64,000 nucleotides of DNA from Brachypterus glaber (taxonomy: Eukaryota; Arthropoda; Insecta; Coleoptera; Kateretidae): assembly GCA_958510825.1 (NCBI GenBank), contig OY294046.1, positions 3,782,001 through 3,846,000 on the forward strand, written 5' to 3'. Positions 32,005 through 44,258 of the stretch are shown one piece after another (positions within the stretch are counted from its first letter, which is position 1; each line of letters opens with the position of its first letter). The notes beneath the pieces were generated by a model. That model did no database searches, was not told the DNA's origin, and saw only the letters and a list, made by a program, of their open reading frames with translations. The position numbers were made by a program, and so were the translations under genes.

Positions 32005-32620
32005 TAATTAAAAATGTAAATGTAATTGAATCTGACAAATTTTCCGAGCAATGAAACATCGATCTTGTTGAATGTTATCCCGAAAAACAATCTGAAAAGT
32101 CCTTATTCTTTTCACCGCATTTTCACCTCGTGACCGATTTTCCATAAAAAATAATAAAGGGGAACGCATCTTGTTCTGTCGTAAAAATCGTTGATAAGGG
32201 GGAATGTTACATTTTCATTTGTCGTAAATGCGCTACATTTTTATTCGTCGTAAAATGCGTGTCGTGAGATATTTGACAATAAATTTAATAGAAACATACT
32301 TCCTGATACTTTGATAATAGAGTCTGTTTTGCGAAAGAATCTGGATTTTATTTTAATCAGGAAAAATCAAGTTTTAAGAGGGAAAAATCCCTATTATTTT
32401 TAAAACTAATCCCTCTAGAAACAAAAAAAAATAATGGGGGTAAACTTAACTTCAATTTTTTTTTTAGATTTTTTAATTTTTTTACTCTCGAAAAATAAAA
32501 AAAAATTGGCAATATTTTATTTTGCTTTTAAAACTTGGTTTAAAATAATTTTAACCTGCATTTAATTATAATTATTTGGGAAAATACAATACCATCCTCT
32601 GTGATCAGTATTTTTGTGTA
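32005..32620. other. No gene seen
   Basis: AT-rich, with poly-T/A tracts at 32,450-32,510. A short direct repeat of catttt(t/c)atttgtcgtaaa/ttattcgtcgtaaa lies at 32,210-32,260. Confidence 0.35.
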
Positions 32621-33045
32621 CACGGAAAAAAAAAATTATAGCTAGGAGCGCTATAACACACAAATCAAGCAAATTATAATCGCTTATTATATAAATACAA
32701 GGCTTTCTCTGACAATTATGGCAGTCAGTGTATAAATTTATATGAAATACTTTAATTGTTTAGTGAATAATAAAATATAACAAATAGTATGGCATTTATA
32801 GCTTAAATAGATTTAATTATTGTCCGTGCTAATAATTTTTATAATATGATAAAATTTCTGTAAATTTATAATAGTGCCTGTAATAAATATAATCGTGTCT
32901 GTAATATATATAATCGTTTCCAATTTATTTTTAACATTATTAGTTATTGTGTCCCTTATAATCTATAGCTTAAATCACTATAATTTGCCACTGTTACCAA
33001 ATATCTTATAATGTATAGCGCAGAGCCCACTAATTTCTTTCCGTG
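32621..33045 (+). mobile_element. 425-bp MITE family D (CACGGAAA ends), copy 1
   Basis: TA on each side (32,619-32,620 and 33,046-33,047). It begins CACGGAAAAAAAAAATTATA and ends TTTCTTTCCGTG. The arms pair weakly inward (tatagctaggagcgctataa versus …tatagcgcagagccc). The body is rich in repeated ataatcgtttc/ataatcgtgtc words. Confidence 0.85.
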
Positions 33046-33274
33046 TAAATAGTCATATTTTTTCATAATTCGCAAAGAAACGTAAAAAAAATAAATATAT
33101 TTTTTAGTCTGTCGGTCGATCTGTCTGTCTGTCTCTCTTTGTATACTATAACTTGATATTTTTAATCTAATCTTTACCGAAACTTGTTATATGAGTATAT
33201 GAGTGATTGGGGTTTTAGGATCAAAATGAAATACATACTTACAAAAATTCGAGTGATTAAATTTAATTTAATTT

Positions 33275-33967
33275 ACATCGGCACTTAGTGCTACTAAGAG
33301 TGCCGATGTATTGAAATCTTCGCCGAAGTCAAAATCTTTGACCACGTTTTTTTCACATTTCTCTACGTTTTAGACCATTCTGAGTCGAAATCAGTAAAAA
33401 AATTTTTTGCGTCCGTCTGTCTGTCTGTCTGGGTGTAAACTCTCTAACTCCATTTCTACATGAGATATCGGTTTTTTGCATATTGTTTTTTATCGTATTC
33501 CGAAGAGCTGATTAGATTTTGGGGGTAAACGATTGGGGGTAAGGGGGTAAAAATAGGGTAAAACTCCTATTTTTAGCGTTTTTTGTTTATAATTAAGGCA
33601 ATAATTATTGTATTTGGTTAATTTAGCACTTAAATAAAAGATAATTTTAAATTGGTCAAAAAATGTTATAAACAACATTTTCCTAAAACGCATTGTTTTC
33701 AAGATATTGGCGTTTAAAGCAGTAAAAGGTTTTTTAGCATATCTCACATATTTATAACCCGATTTCAAAAAATTATATTTTAAATAAAATCTCTTTTAAA
33801 GCCCTATAAAAAATGTTATATACAGTTTTTTGCTAGAATATAATGTTTTAAAGATACAGAATTTAAAATCAAACAAAACACCTAGTTTGAAATTTGCCAA
33901 CTAGATGGCTCTAGTGTACAATAGTGCCAATGTTTTGACAGGGTGCTTGCAACGTTTCATCTAGTTT
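33275..33967 (+). mobile_element. HINE/Helentron-like hairpin family, copy 4 of 7
   Basis: Full-length. It has small deletions (missing aaag in gccgaagtc, missing acttgc after gagatatcg). Confidence 0.75.
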
Positions 33968-34263
33968 ATATTTTTATATTTGTATGTAGGTTTTTCTTTT
34001 TTATTAAATTTTTGATAACTATTGAAATCGCTTTATCTCTTCATCGATCTTAAAACTTTACGCCGTAAAATATGATTTTATAAAAATGCCAATACGAAAA
34101 TTCGCTTAGCAGGGATCAATAACGCAACCGACAATGAAAAACTGTGTGCACTGATCCGCATTGTTCGGGAAATACAATTAAGGGTCAATTATTAAAATAT
34201 TTGTTAGGTTAATTTTATACATATTTTGTAAATTATTACTGTAATGGGGGTTTCCCGTATGGA

Positions 34264-34294
<31 letters not shown>

Positions 34295-34719
34295 ATTCGA
34301 ATAAAAAAAATGTACAAAGTTTTTTTGCCCCTGGTGGAACAAACAATTTTAACATGTATGTGTGAGTGAGTTAGACCCGGTCCTGCTTGGTTAAAATGCA
34401 ATTTTTGGCATTAGTAAGGCTTTTTTCTATTTTGCGACTCTTATGAGCTCATAATCACACGCATCTTGCGTTTTCTTATAGGCCCATAATGGGTTTTTTA
34501 CCATTGTTTGGTTAAAGAGTTGCTTGAATACCTAATGAAAGGTCCAAACTACAAATTTTTAGAAAATGTTACTTTGATCTACCAGTTAAAAAAAATCCAT
34601 TCGTAAAGAAAAAAGTTTTAATAGGCGTTAGCTTAAAAAAATTATTATTTTGTTGGTAAAAATTGGAAGGAAAAGTCGTTAAACTCAAAATTTTCATGTA
34701 ATGTATGTATTTTGATGTA
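33968..34719. other. No gene; AAAT microsatellite and two repeat fragments
   Basis: 34,261-34,296 is (aaat)n with about eight units, preceded by gggggtttcccgtatgga. That arrangement often marks the 3' tail of insect non-LTR elements, so a LINE tail on the plus strand is possible. 34,413-34,480 is a reverse fragment of the 413-bp family (ttctattttgcgactcttatgag). Confidence 0.5.
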
Positions 34720-35422
34720 CAGTGCGGTCCAAAAGTCACCCCGCCCTTTTAACTTTTGAACGAGTTGAGATATCGACTTCAAATTTAGAACTCTTAAATA
34801 AGACAACTTAAACTATCTTTTAGCATATATTTGATATTTTCAGCCCTTAAAATGTGGGCAGGGGGGCATGGGAGGACATTTTTTTAAATGGAAAGGGGGG
34901 TCGTGTGATACATCATTTTAAAGCTTATAAAATTCTCTATTTAAACTAACATTTTTAAATTTTTTAAAAATGTTTTTTAAGGTTTTGATTTTTCAATTTT
35001 TTGTGCTAAAACATTCGATTTTTTAAGTTTTTTTTTTATAAATTTTTATTTATGTCAACTAAAATTAGTTTAAATTTATAATTAACATTTTTTTATGATG
35101 AAATTAGGCATTTTTAAAAAATTATTTGTTTTTTTGGAGGAATTTTGACATTAATACCCATTTTCAACCCCATTTTAAATCCAATTTTTTTTTTAAATTT
35201 AAAAATATGGAGTTAAATGGAGAATTTTATAAGCTTTAAAATGATGTATTACATTTAAAAAAAATGTGCCCCCATGCCGACATTTTAAGAGCTGAAAGTA
35301 TTAAATATATGCTAAAAGATAGTTTAAGTTGTCTTATTTAAAAGTTCCAAATTAAAAGTCGATATCTCAACTGGTTCAAAAGTTAAGAGGGGAGGGGGGA
35401 AGGTGACTTTTGGACCGCTCTG
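34720..35422. mobile_element. Tc1-type palindromic MITE (family C), copy 2 (703 bp)
   Basis: TA-flanked (34,718-34,719 and 35,423-35,424). CAGTGCGGTCCAAAAGTCAC at the left and ggaccgctctg at the right. Self-complementary over its whole length, apart from a small deletion near 35,255-35,280. Confidence 0.85.
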
Positions 35423-36185
35423 TATAATTAAATATATTTCGTATTTAGTGAGATTTACAAATTTATCGTAAGTGTTAACAGCTGTTGGTGGCCTAGTTAA
35501 TAAGTCGAACGAGATAATTTAGTGAGCCCAAAGCTTTTCCGACGATGTGCTAAGTGAGTCATTCCCGAGTTTTCCGCCTTGGGGTAGACTGAATACATCA
35601 ACCTTAACTCCCGTCATTTTTAGGGTCTTTATTTCTCCTATCTCTACACCAATTTAGATGTTCTTTTCACATCGTTTCATTCTGAATTTTTCATATTTAC
35701 TCAAAGTAGTTCAAAAACTGTACTGTATTTCTATAGAAAATATTATAATATGAATTCAATAAATATTCTTTATTATTATAACACTAGTTAAGTAATAAAT
35801 TATTACTAAAATAGTTATTTATGGTACTCCTGGGTAAAGTAAGATATTGCCCATGAGAAAATTAACCTGCGAGGCGTAATAGGGGAGCTTTAGGGGGGTA
35901 GCCAAAACATAAAATCTCAACAGCCTTTAATAACGCAAGAAACGGGGTATGAAGTGTATGAATTTTGGTCAATTTGTGTGACGTATTTTATGGACCGAGG
36001 TGGGTATTACGGCCGAAAGCGAGGTTTGTAGTAGTGGCAGCACTGATTTCAGTGGCTCTCAAAGCGTAGGCAAGTATTTATACATTGAGATATGCTTATT
36101 ACTATTCTCTGAAAATTAATAAATATAATAAAATAATTGTTGAATTTTTTATTACAAAAAATTGTTAAAATACTCAAGAATTTCT
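35423..36185. other. No gene; fragment of the aataacccccgcgtgg repeat
   Basis: 35,813-35,880 (aatagttatttatggtac…gcccatgagaaaattaacctgc) is the end of that repeat in reverse. 35,880-36,070 is unique-looking. No coding signal. Confidence 0.45.
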
Positions 36186-36720
36186 GGTTAGTGTTTTTTT
36201 TTAATGGTGCGTTGGTTTACGTTAACAATGGTTTGGTTTGGTAGTTTGCTGGTTTGGTTTTTTTTAATGGGAGGCGTTGGTTTACGTTAACAATGGTTTG
36301 GTTTGGTAGTTTGTTGGTTTGGTGTTTTTTATTTAATGGTTTACGTTAATAATGATTTGGTTTGGTAGTTTGCTGGTTTGGTGTTTTTTTTTTATAATGG
36401 GAGGCGTTGGTTTACGTTAATAATGGTTTGGTTTGGTAGTTAGCTGGTTTGGTGTTTTTTTTTTTAATGGGAGGCATTTTTCAGATACGATATTTCAGAA
36501 TTTAGAAGGCGATATATTTTAAGAATCAAAGAATCAAATTATATTTAGGCTAAATAATTTAGCTTTAGATCATTAAATAATAAATGCTCGCCTGGTGTAA
36601 CAATATGCATAAGAAATTCATCGTTTTAATCAAATATTGAGAACCTCTGGAGAATACAGTAGAGGGGGTAAAAACATTTCTTTGGCCGTACAACTTTCGG
36701 CCGTATGATCCAGACTCCTA
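36186..36720. repeat. C-poor repeat with about 80-bp tandem units (ggtttggtagtttgctgg), copy 1
   Basis: About three and a half units (anchors at roughly 36,236, 36,297, 36,356 and 36,425) carry tttacgttaacaatggtttgg, ggtagtttgctggtttgg and a T-run plus aatgggaggcgt. The last leads into a single-copy stretch (gcatttttcagatacgatat…gaacctctggagaatacagt). Tandem part and single-copy tail both recur at 59,500-59,915, so this is one dispersed family with internal tandem repeats. Confidence 0.85.
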
Positions 36721-37005
36721 TGGACGACCCCTTTCCAATTTCGAAATAAAAATGTTTGATTAGCAACAAGTGACATCTGACGAGATGTAAGAAATGAATT
36801 CTAATTGTATATATCGCTCCTTTCAAGCTTCCATCTGGTTCGCATTCACTGATCCAAATCCAATAAGGCGAATAAGATAAAATAAATTTAATCCCGTCGG
36901 ATCATTTGAAACATGTAAAATTTACCCTATTTCAATATTATTGCTCTTACTTCGGCAAAAGGGTGACGAAATATTGCATGCATGCTCGACAAGGAATTGT
37001 TTATG

Positions 37006-37700
37006 GTTACAATACAATACAAGTGGGGTTGTGAGGCAAGGTACTGCCTTTCAAATCACTGCGACCAATGAGATCTATTGTGAATCCCCTTTACAATTTA
37101 GTCCACATCAAACTTTAGGCTTCCAAAGAAGCCTAAGAGTTTTTTGGGGGCTACTTGGAATATATATCTGCAGGTCTTGGGTATACCTGTTCTAGATATT
37201 GTAGCCTTTTGCGAGCAATGGCTTCGCAGAAGCACATAATGTGTTCGGCAGTTTCTGGTGCTTCTGAGCGTAGACGGCAAGTGTCGATTTCAGATTTTCC
37301 CATTTTTTTAAGATGATATCTTAACGGGCAGTGTCCGTTTAACAGCCCTGTATAGGTCTTTAGGTCCGTCTTGCTGAGATCGAGTATCTTTCTTGTTCGT
37401 TCAGGTTCATATTTTATGAATATTTTGGCCTGTCTTAAGTTTTGATCTTTCCAATATCGAGTTTTGATTTTGGTTTCCCATTCCTTAATTACCTTTACCT
37501 GATGGCTTTTGTTAAAGCCACAGAGGTTCAGGCCCAATAAATTGAGTGCTCCCTCTCTCGCGAGAGAGTCCGCAGCCTCATTGCCTTCAACACCCTCGTG
37601 CCCTGGCACCCACATCAAGGTTGGTTGTTGGCTTCTGCCAGTTGTTTGAGGGGTTCGTAGCATTCCCAGGCAAGCTTTGACCCAAATGCACATGAACTTA
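37006..37700 (-). mobile_element. 5'-truncated LINE with RNase H domain, copy 1
   Basis: Minus strand. The 3' end, with a short (TTGTA)-type repeat, is at about 37,006-37,020; the 5' side stops at about 37,700, at a hairpin. It shares the coding stretch, the 3' untranslated part (…aaaggggattcacaatagatct…) and the 3' tail with 47,752-48,996. Confidence 0.8.
37098..37693 (-). pseudogene. LINE RNase H and C-terminal region, frameshifted copy
   Basis: The frame opens inside the RNase H fold with LMWVPGHEGVEGNEAADSLARE, which contains the histidine and final aspartate of the active site. It then has a 12-residue segment (ALNLLGLNLCGF) that copy 2 lacks. It continues through LKTYTGLLNGHCPLRYHLKK and a Cys-rich region (CRLRSEAPETAEHIMCFCEA, one Cys changed to Arg relative to copy 2). 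A 2-bp insertion near 37,160 (tatatatctg versus atatatctg context) shifts the frame. The last 22 residues (…FGSLKFDVD) are in another frame ending at 37,098. The N-terminal side is disrupted by a 16-bp insertion. Non-functional. Confidence 0.85.
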
Positions 37701-37795
37701 GTGTCTTTCTATATGTTCAAAGCCATATTCTCTTGTTTCAAGACTGGCATTTTCTTGAAACAAGAGAATATGGCTTTGAACATATACAAAGACAC
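37701..37795. repeat. Near-perfect hairpin: 43-bp stem, 9-nt loop
   Basis: 37,701-37,743 (gtgtctttctatatgttcaa…tcttgtttcaaga) and 37,753-37,795 are inverse copies with one mismatch; the loop is ctggcattt. It abuts the broken 5' end of the LINE fragment. No TSD was read around it. Confidence 0.95.
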
Positions 37796-37836
37796 GTGTC
37801 CTTGGTTCAAGGAATCCGTTTTTTCTATTTACAAGG

Positions 37837-37931
37837 GCGAAAAGTTAAATTTTTCGATTGAGTAGGTTTTTAAAAGTCGAGGGCTTCCGGCCTAATGGTA
37901 ATAAACCTGCAAAATCAAAATTTAACTTTTC
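37837..37931. repeat. Small inverted repeat (cgaaaagttaaatttt ends)
   Basis: gcgaaaagttaaattttt on the left is matched by aaatttaacttttcgcg on the right, with aggttt/aaacct pairing further in. About 95 bp, a possible tiny MITE. Confidence 0.65.
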
Positions 37932-40900
37932 GCGCGTGTATTATACAATATTTTTGATTCGATTGTTACTAATTTTAATAACGTATTACAATATATTTAA
38001 TTTTAAATTGCAAATAATATTTCTTTTTACTGTGTTATCTAGTTATAACAAATTTCAATCTAGACAAATCGCTAAAAAAAACAATTGAATCGTTTCTTTT
38101 GCATGCGGTTTAATTTTAAAATTAGCGTAGCCCTGTTGAAAATGACTGGTCTGCGTGGGTATAAATGGTGCACAAAACCGTCATTTTCAATAGGGAGTGT
38201 TTTGATTAATTTGTGTTAAAATGTGTTTGTTATGAAAATATTAATACTTCTGAAACCGTTCTATAAATATTATAAATAATGAAATTGATTTTACAATTGA
38301 ACTATTGTGTTTGTGCTTTATTTTGGTGGATGAATTCAGATTAACCGGTTAACCATATGTTTTGAGGTTATGTTATAGAAGACATTTTTATTGATATGAA
38401 ATGACTACAATACTTGTATCTGGTCAAAAAGAACATATAGTTTAAGACCAAAAGATCATATTTCTTTATAAGTATTACAGTAAAGATAAAGCATCTTAAA
38501 AAAGCTTAAAAATAAGAAGTTTTAATTAGCGTAAGTACAAAAGTTTAGTTAAAGTGCACGCGTACAACTCTTTCTTTATATGCTTCACTGAGAACCAATT
38601 TATTGCACGTTTTTTACTATCTAGTCAATGTCTTTATAAATAATGATTTGTAATATTGTCGTACTATTGAAATTTACATATTATTTACTTTTATCCTGTT
38701 TTACTTTCCCCCACAGAGCCCTGCAGGGGTTTTACACAAAGATAAAAAGCAAAATTACTAAAACTCATGATCAAAAATAGTTATTTTCTTAACTAGTGTA
38801 TTAAGTAGCATTTTATCCACGCAAAGTGGATAAAATCACTTAATACACGAGTTGAGAATTTAATTTAATTTTTAAATAAAAATCTATAATTTTGCGAAAA
38901 ATTATGTCAAAAATATTAAGATTAAGTTTTCTTAATACTAAAATAATAGCCATGGCCTAAGTATGTCTATTAAAAATAAACAATTGCTAGTTTTACATTT
39001 CTTACAAACGTCAAAATGGACACGGTGATGACAGAATTTTTAATAAAAACAGTATTTTATTCAAAAACTAAAGAATAATTTGTGGTTTTCTTTAATTTTT
39101 ATGGTTTAGTTAACGTGCTTCTATTTATTATTAATAGTTATAATACTTAATTAATAGGGTATGTAACTAATTTTGGGTGAGATCAAAAGCTGTACGTAAA
39201 AGAGTGGGTGAAAAATTTTTTAGTCACTAGTGGAAAAAAACTCACTTTTGACATTTAAAATAGTGCTCAACAAGTGTTTCTGTGAAGGTGTTGGATAAAA
39301 TATATTAATACTATAGGTACCGTAGATATATCTATTTTCTTTTAAAATTTAATTTAACATAAAAAAAATTAATACCGGATTTTAATATTAGGTTAAAATT
39401 AGGCTTTAAAGCTTATTCTACGAGTATATTCAAAACGATTTCAGCGCTTTGACAAAATGCTATTGTGGATGCTCAAGGAATCGTAACCGGGTTTTAATAT
39501 TTCCAGACTTTTTATCGTGCAAGGCCACAATTAATGGCGAAACAAATTCTTTAAAAGATTTATCAATATTTAATAAATATTCAGAGTATAAACCATACAG
39601 AAATATAGCAAAATATAGCAAAAACCATACAGAAATATAGCAAAAACCATACCAGCCGAGAACTTTAGATAAGAAACCTATGTTTCAAATTTAAAGTATT
39701 TGGCTGGAAGCATTCTCTAGTTATTGTGGTCAAATGCATAGACAGACAGACAACAGAAAAATGTTTTTATGGAAATCATCTTTTTGCATATAAAATGTTG
39801 AGAAACGTACAACAAGCAATACAGAATTATAATATTTGTAGTTATGGGGGTTAAACTTTTAAAAAATAAAAAAAAAGCTGAAAAAAAATTCTGATTAACG
39901 TAATTTTTTCAGAAAAAATTACCTTTATTATAAGGATCAATTCTACCCAAAGAAAATAAAAAAACATTGAAAAATTTTGACATTTTTTTAGTTTTTTTTT
40001 TGAAAATTTCTTTTGATTTTTTTTTTATTTTTCGTTTTTTTTTGCAAAAAGAAAATTTAATTAAAATTTTTTTTATTTTTTTTTAAATGTATTTTTTTAT
40101 TTTTGAAAATTATTTTTTTTTTAACAATTTGGAAAATTCAATATACCATTTACTGTGAATAATATATAATCGAATGCTTAGCATTACATATCTCACGGCT
40201 TGTTAAAATATTAAGGATTTTCATGATAAATAGACCACCCTGTATAGCTGAATTTTTGAATTTAAATATCTCGGCGAACAGGGCTTTAAATTTAAAGTGT
40301 GATACACCGTTTAAAAGAAAAAATTCAACGAATATTAATATTTTTTTATCAAAGAAATATAATTTTAAGATTGACTTAATTGAACCAAGTTTCTTTAAAT
40401 TTTTTTTCTTTATTTGTCGTTCTTTTGTTTATAGAAATGCAATTTCAGTATTAATTAATTTTCTTGTGTTTTAGACTAAATTATTTTGTTTTAATTAAAA
40501 ATTTAATTAAGACGTATAATAATAACTTCAAGCACTATAAGAGAAATGACTTCGTAAAGTTTACAAGGGTGTTTTTTTCCAAACATTTTTTAATAGTTCC
40601 AAGCGTTCTTAAGTTATTTTAACTATAATAGTCCTTACTTAAGTTTTCCCGGACAATCTTGTTGACGACCTAAATAATTACCACGGAACAACATTTTTCT
40701 ACGACTGATTTAGAATGTAAGCAAATACACACACTTTTTAAACACAGAATGAATCCATTCTAGCTCTAGATACGGTATTAATATTCCGTATCAAGTGTTA
40801 GAATGAGCACATGTTTATAAAAGTAAAGAAAACTGTAGCAAAATTTGCAAAAAAATATATATTGATAATTTAATGCAATTTAAAATTTTGCGTTAAAATT

Positions 40901-41589
40901 ACATAAAGTTTGTTAGTTTTTCTTAATATTTGACCAGTTTTTTATCAATTTAGTTCAAAAAATTAAAACTGCTTCATCTATTGTTAAATATTTAAACCTG
41001 ATATATGTCACAACAATCTGACATAACCTTCAATTTTTGCATTATAATTTGTAAATATGTGCTAAAATTAAATAAAAATCTTTTTTAAGTACTGATTTGA
41101 TAAAATTATTAAATACCATTAATAGCTTTATTTAAAAATATGTGTTTTGTTGCATTTACAATGTCGAGTCACAAAAAAACATTGTTTTTAACCTTGTTCG
41201 CAGTTTAAAGCCATACAATGTTTCATATTTGTAGTCGAAGAAAAAGTATAGTCTACAACATCATACTCGCCTATTGGCTCGTATGACACACTTTCCGCTC
41301 GCTCCATACTAGTTTTAGAATATACTATTATTTTGCTTGAAATCGATTTTTTCGACGTTTTTAAATAAAAACAATATAGTCTGACATTAATTGTCACATA
41401 ACCCCTTTTTGGCCTCCTCCTTCAGAATCTCTATAAAAATAATGTGTTTGCCAAAAATTACGGGTCTACGCGGTTATAACTGGTGTATATTTTCAATAGG
41501 CTAGATAGAAAAACACCAAAAAATTAAGAAAATCTTTAAATCAATGAAAGCGCCTTCGCCATAATTGTAAATATCAAATAAGATTAGCA
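37932..41589. other. Gene-free stretch, mostly AT-rich
   Basis: 38,128-38,205 has short inverse words (ttgaaaatgactggt…accgtcattttcaa). 38,798-38,846 is a hairpin (gtattaagt…attttatccac with its inverse). 39,597-39,650 repeats accatacagaaatatagcaaa two to three times. 39,700-40,206 is the relative of 17,990-18,478, with poly-T tracts. No exon or conserved frame was recognised. Confidence 0.5.
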
Positions 41590-42285
41590 CTTTACAAGTA
41601 ATACTAATAACACAGCCCTGCAAATTTAACTTTTTTCTGCTTCATGGGTGAGGTTATATGATTTTCGATAACTTGAGAATGCTGATTTCGAATCTGACTT
41701 TAGTTTTTTTTCCATCACTGCCGAAAATTTTTAAAAAGCATTAATAGGTCATATCAACATCATATCATTTTGACAAGAGATTTTAAAAGTTGGGTTAAAC
41801 TTTTAACAAAAACCGTCCAGGATAAAATACAGTAAGTATTGGATTTTTTGTTAGTTTTTTTGTATTGTACTATTTAAATTATTCTTATAACGCTTTATAA
41901 TTAGAAAAGTTATTTAAATTAGGTTGTTTTATTTTTCCGATAAATTTTATTCTATTAATTTTAATTGTTAGAAAAAAAAAATCAAAGCGGGTACTGTGTT
42001 TTCTCTTTGATATGTTTTCAATTTGACAAATAAATAACATTACTTTAAAAATTAATTCTTACCTGTCAAACTAAATCAAACTATGTTGTAAAATGTACGA
42101 TTTCAATGCCGACCTGGATAAAACCGATTAATGCTTTTTAAAAAAATTCGGCAAGTAATACTAATTACACAGCCCTGCAAATTTAACTTTTTTTCTGCTT
42201 CATGGATAAAAATATATGACTTTGGATAACATGAGCATGCTGATTTCGAATCTGACTTTAGTTTTTTTTCCATCACGTCAGAATT
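41590..42285. repeat. Direct repeat pair of about 125 bp plus inverse ends
   Basis: acacagccctgcaaatttaac…ctgatttcgaatctgactttagtttttttt at 41,600-41,720 recurs at 42,163-42,277. Between them atttttaaaaagcattaat (41,728-41,746) has its inverse at about 42,128-42,146. The arrangement suggests a composite or partly duplicated repeat. Confidence 0.65.
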
Positions 42286-42486
42286 TTACGCAAATGAAAA
42301 AATAGTAAAAAATTTATAAATATTGTTGATTAAATGGTAGGAAAGGGAACTTTAAGCCCTTTACAATGATTTATTATATAAGCTTTATCATAATTTATCA
42401 ATAGGTATATTTTTTCTCACACCGCGCCATCTATTTTTTTTAACTTACCAAAAATGTCCCTATTTAAAGTCAATCCCGCAAAAATT

Positions 42487-43058
42487 TCTGAGTCGAAATC
42501 AGTAAAAAAAAAATTTGCGTCCATCTGTCTGTCTGTCTGTCTGGGTGTAAACTCTTTCTCCATTTCTACATGAGATATCGACTTGCGGTTTTTTTGCATA
42601 TTGTTTCTTATCGTATTCCGAAGAGCTGATTAGAATTTGGGGGTAAACGATTCTGGGTAAAGGGGTAAAAATAGGGTAAAACTCCTATTTTTAGCGTTTT
42701 ATAATTAAGGCAATTATTATTGTATTTGGTTAATTTAGCACTTATATAAAAGATAATTTTAAATTGGTCAAAAAATGTTATAAACAACGTTTTCCTAAAA
42801 CGCATTGTTCTCTAGATATTGGCGTTTAAAGCACTAAACGGTTTTTTTAGCATATCTCACATATTTATAACCCGATTTCAAAAAATTATATTTTAAATAA
42901 AAGCTCTATAAAAAATGTAATATATAGTTTTTTGCTAGAATATAAATACAGAATTTAAAATCAAACAAAACACCTAGTTTGAAATTTGCAAACTAGATGG
43001 CTCTAGTGTACAATAGTGCCGATGTTTTGACAGGGTGCTTGCAACGTTTCATCTAGTT
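42487..43058 (+). mobile_element. HINE/Helentron-like hairpin family, copy 5 of 7 (5'-truncated)
   Basis: Homology starts at ctgagtcgaaatcagtaaaa. The 5' hairpin and about 110 bp are missing. The GTCT run and 3' end (cgtttcatctagtt) are present. Confidence 0.75.
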
Positions 43059-43807
43059 ACAACGTTAAATTTATATATTTTCCTTAAAAACTCCTTCTCT
43101 TGGGAAAGGGGCATCCAGACGATGCTTCTTTTAATTTAGAAACGGAATATTTTAAATAATAAAAAAGGTGATAAATAGGTAATTTATTAGGAAAATCTGC
43201 TAAGAAATTAAAAAAACCTATTAAAATTAGCCTAATTATAACTTGGACTTTCCAAGATTAAAACGCGTGCACCATAAAAACTCATATCTGTTTCATCGTA
43301 TTTTAATTTTAAAACGTAATATTTAATGAAAATGTAATCGTGTTTGCTCCTTAACTGCAAATTAATTTTTACACGCCAAATAAAAAAGGAAATTCCAATT
43401 CGAAATTAAGACCGACATTAAAAAAAAATCATAAAAAATATCTGTCTCGGATAAGCGAAAGGACTTTCTAAGAATTAAAAAAAAAAAACGAAAATCACAC
43501 TTTTTAAATACATAAGCTCTCCAAAATCCCACGTAGCAACCGCCTATTTACTAGATTCTTCTAAATAAAGGTTTTGTTTGACGTTAAACGTCAAACAAAA
43601 CCTTATTGAGATATAGATAAAAAACAAACACTAAACTAAACAAACTTTAACGATTATAACTGTCAACAGATATAACCTCAAAATTTCAGTTAAATTGCAA
43701 CTGTCAACAGAGATAAGCTCAAAATTCAAATTAACAGTCATCTGTTGACAATTTTTTACTCACTTGAACTGATGTATGTACGTATGTATATCAAATTTAA
43801 AAAAAAT
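43059..43807. other. No gene; perfect hairpin at 43,568-43,604
   Basis: 43,568-43,604 is an 18-bp stem (aaggttttgtttgacgtt and its inverse) with a one-base centre. 43,640-43,745 carries two copies of a 50-bp motif (aactgtcaacagatataacctcaaaat). The rest is AT-rich. Confidence 0.7.
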
Positions 43808-44258
43808 ATTATATTAAAGTACTAGTGCGCTAAAAACGTGTTATGAAACGAGTGCTTTATAAAATTTGTTCTATTTTGCTCTAAAATTTAAAAAAACTTA
43901 CATTTAAATTGATGACTGATTTAGGGATTTTTGTTTTGGATTGGCATTACAGTTTACACCATGTTTAAAATTCTAAGAACAAATGATATTTTGATATAAT
44001 TTATAGTCATCTCTTTTCTTTTTTACTGCAATTAACCAAGCCACAATTTTAACATGGTGAAAATAACCTAAACACAAAATTTTGTAGAAAATTCAACTTT
44101 AAAGCGACGTTGACTTTTTCACGGAAAACGTCAAGCAATAGGCCAGGTCTGTTGCCAACCCAAAAGAACAAAAAGTACAGACCTCTTATGGGCCTATAAG
44201 AACACGCAAAATGCGTGTGATTATGAGCTTATAAGAGTCGCAAAATAGAAAAACAAAT
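43808..44258. mobile_element. Dispersed single-unit relative of the 413-bp repeat
   Basis: Runs from tattaaagtactagtgcgct through cattacagtttacaccatg to gcttataagagtcgcaaaatagaaaaa. It is closer in sequence to the tandem block at 2.5-3.6 kb than the 14.7-kb copy is. Confidence 0.85.

Noticed and set aside
36941..37195. Plus-strand 84-codon frame
   Set aside because: Antisense shadow over the 3' region of the RNase H LINE.
39449..39640. 63-codon frame starting MTKCYCGCSRNRN
   Set aside because: The cysteines looked like a zinc-finger start, but no second pair follows and the frame ends in a short tandem repeat.
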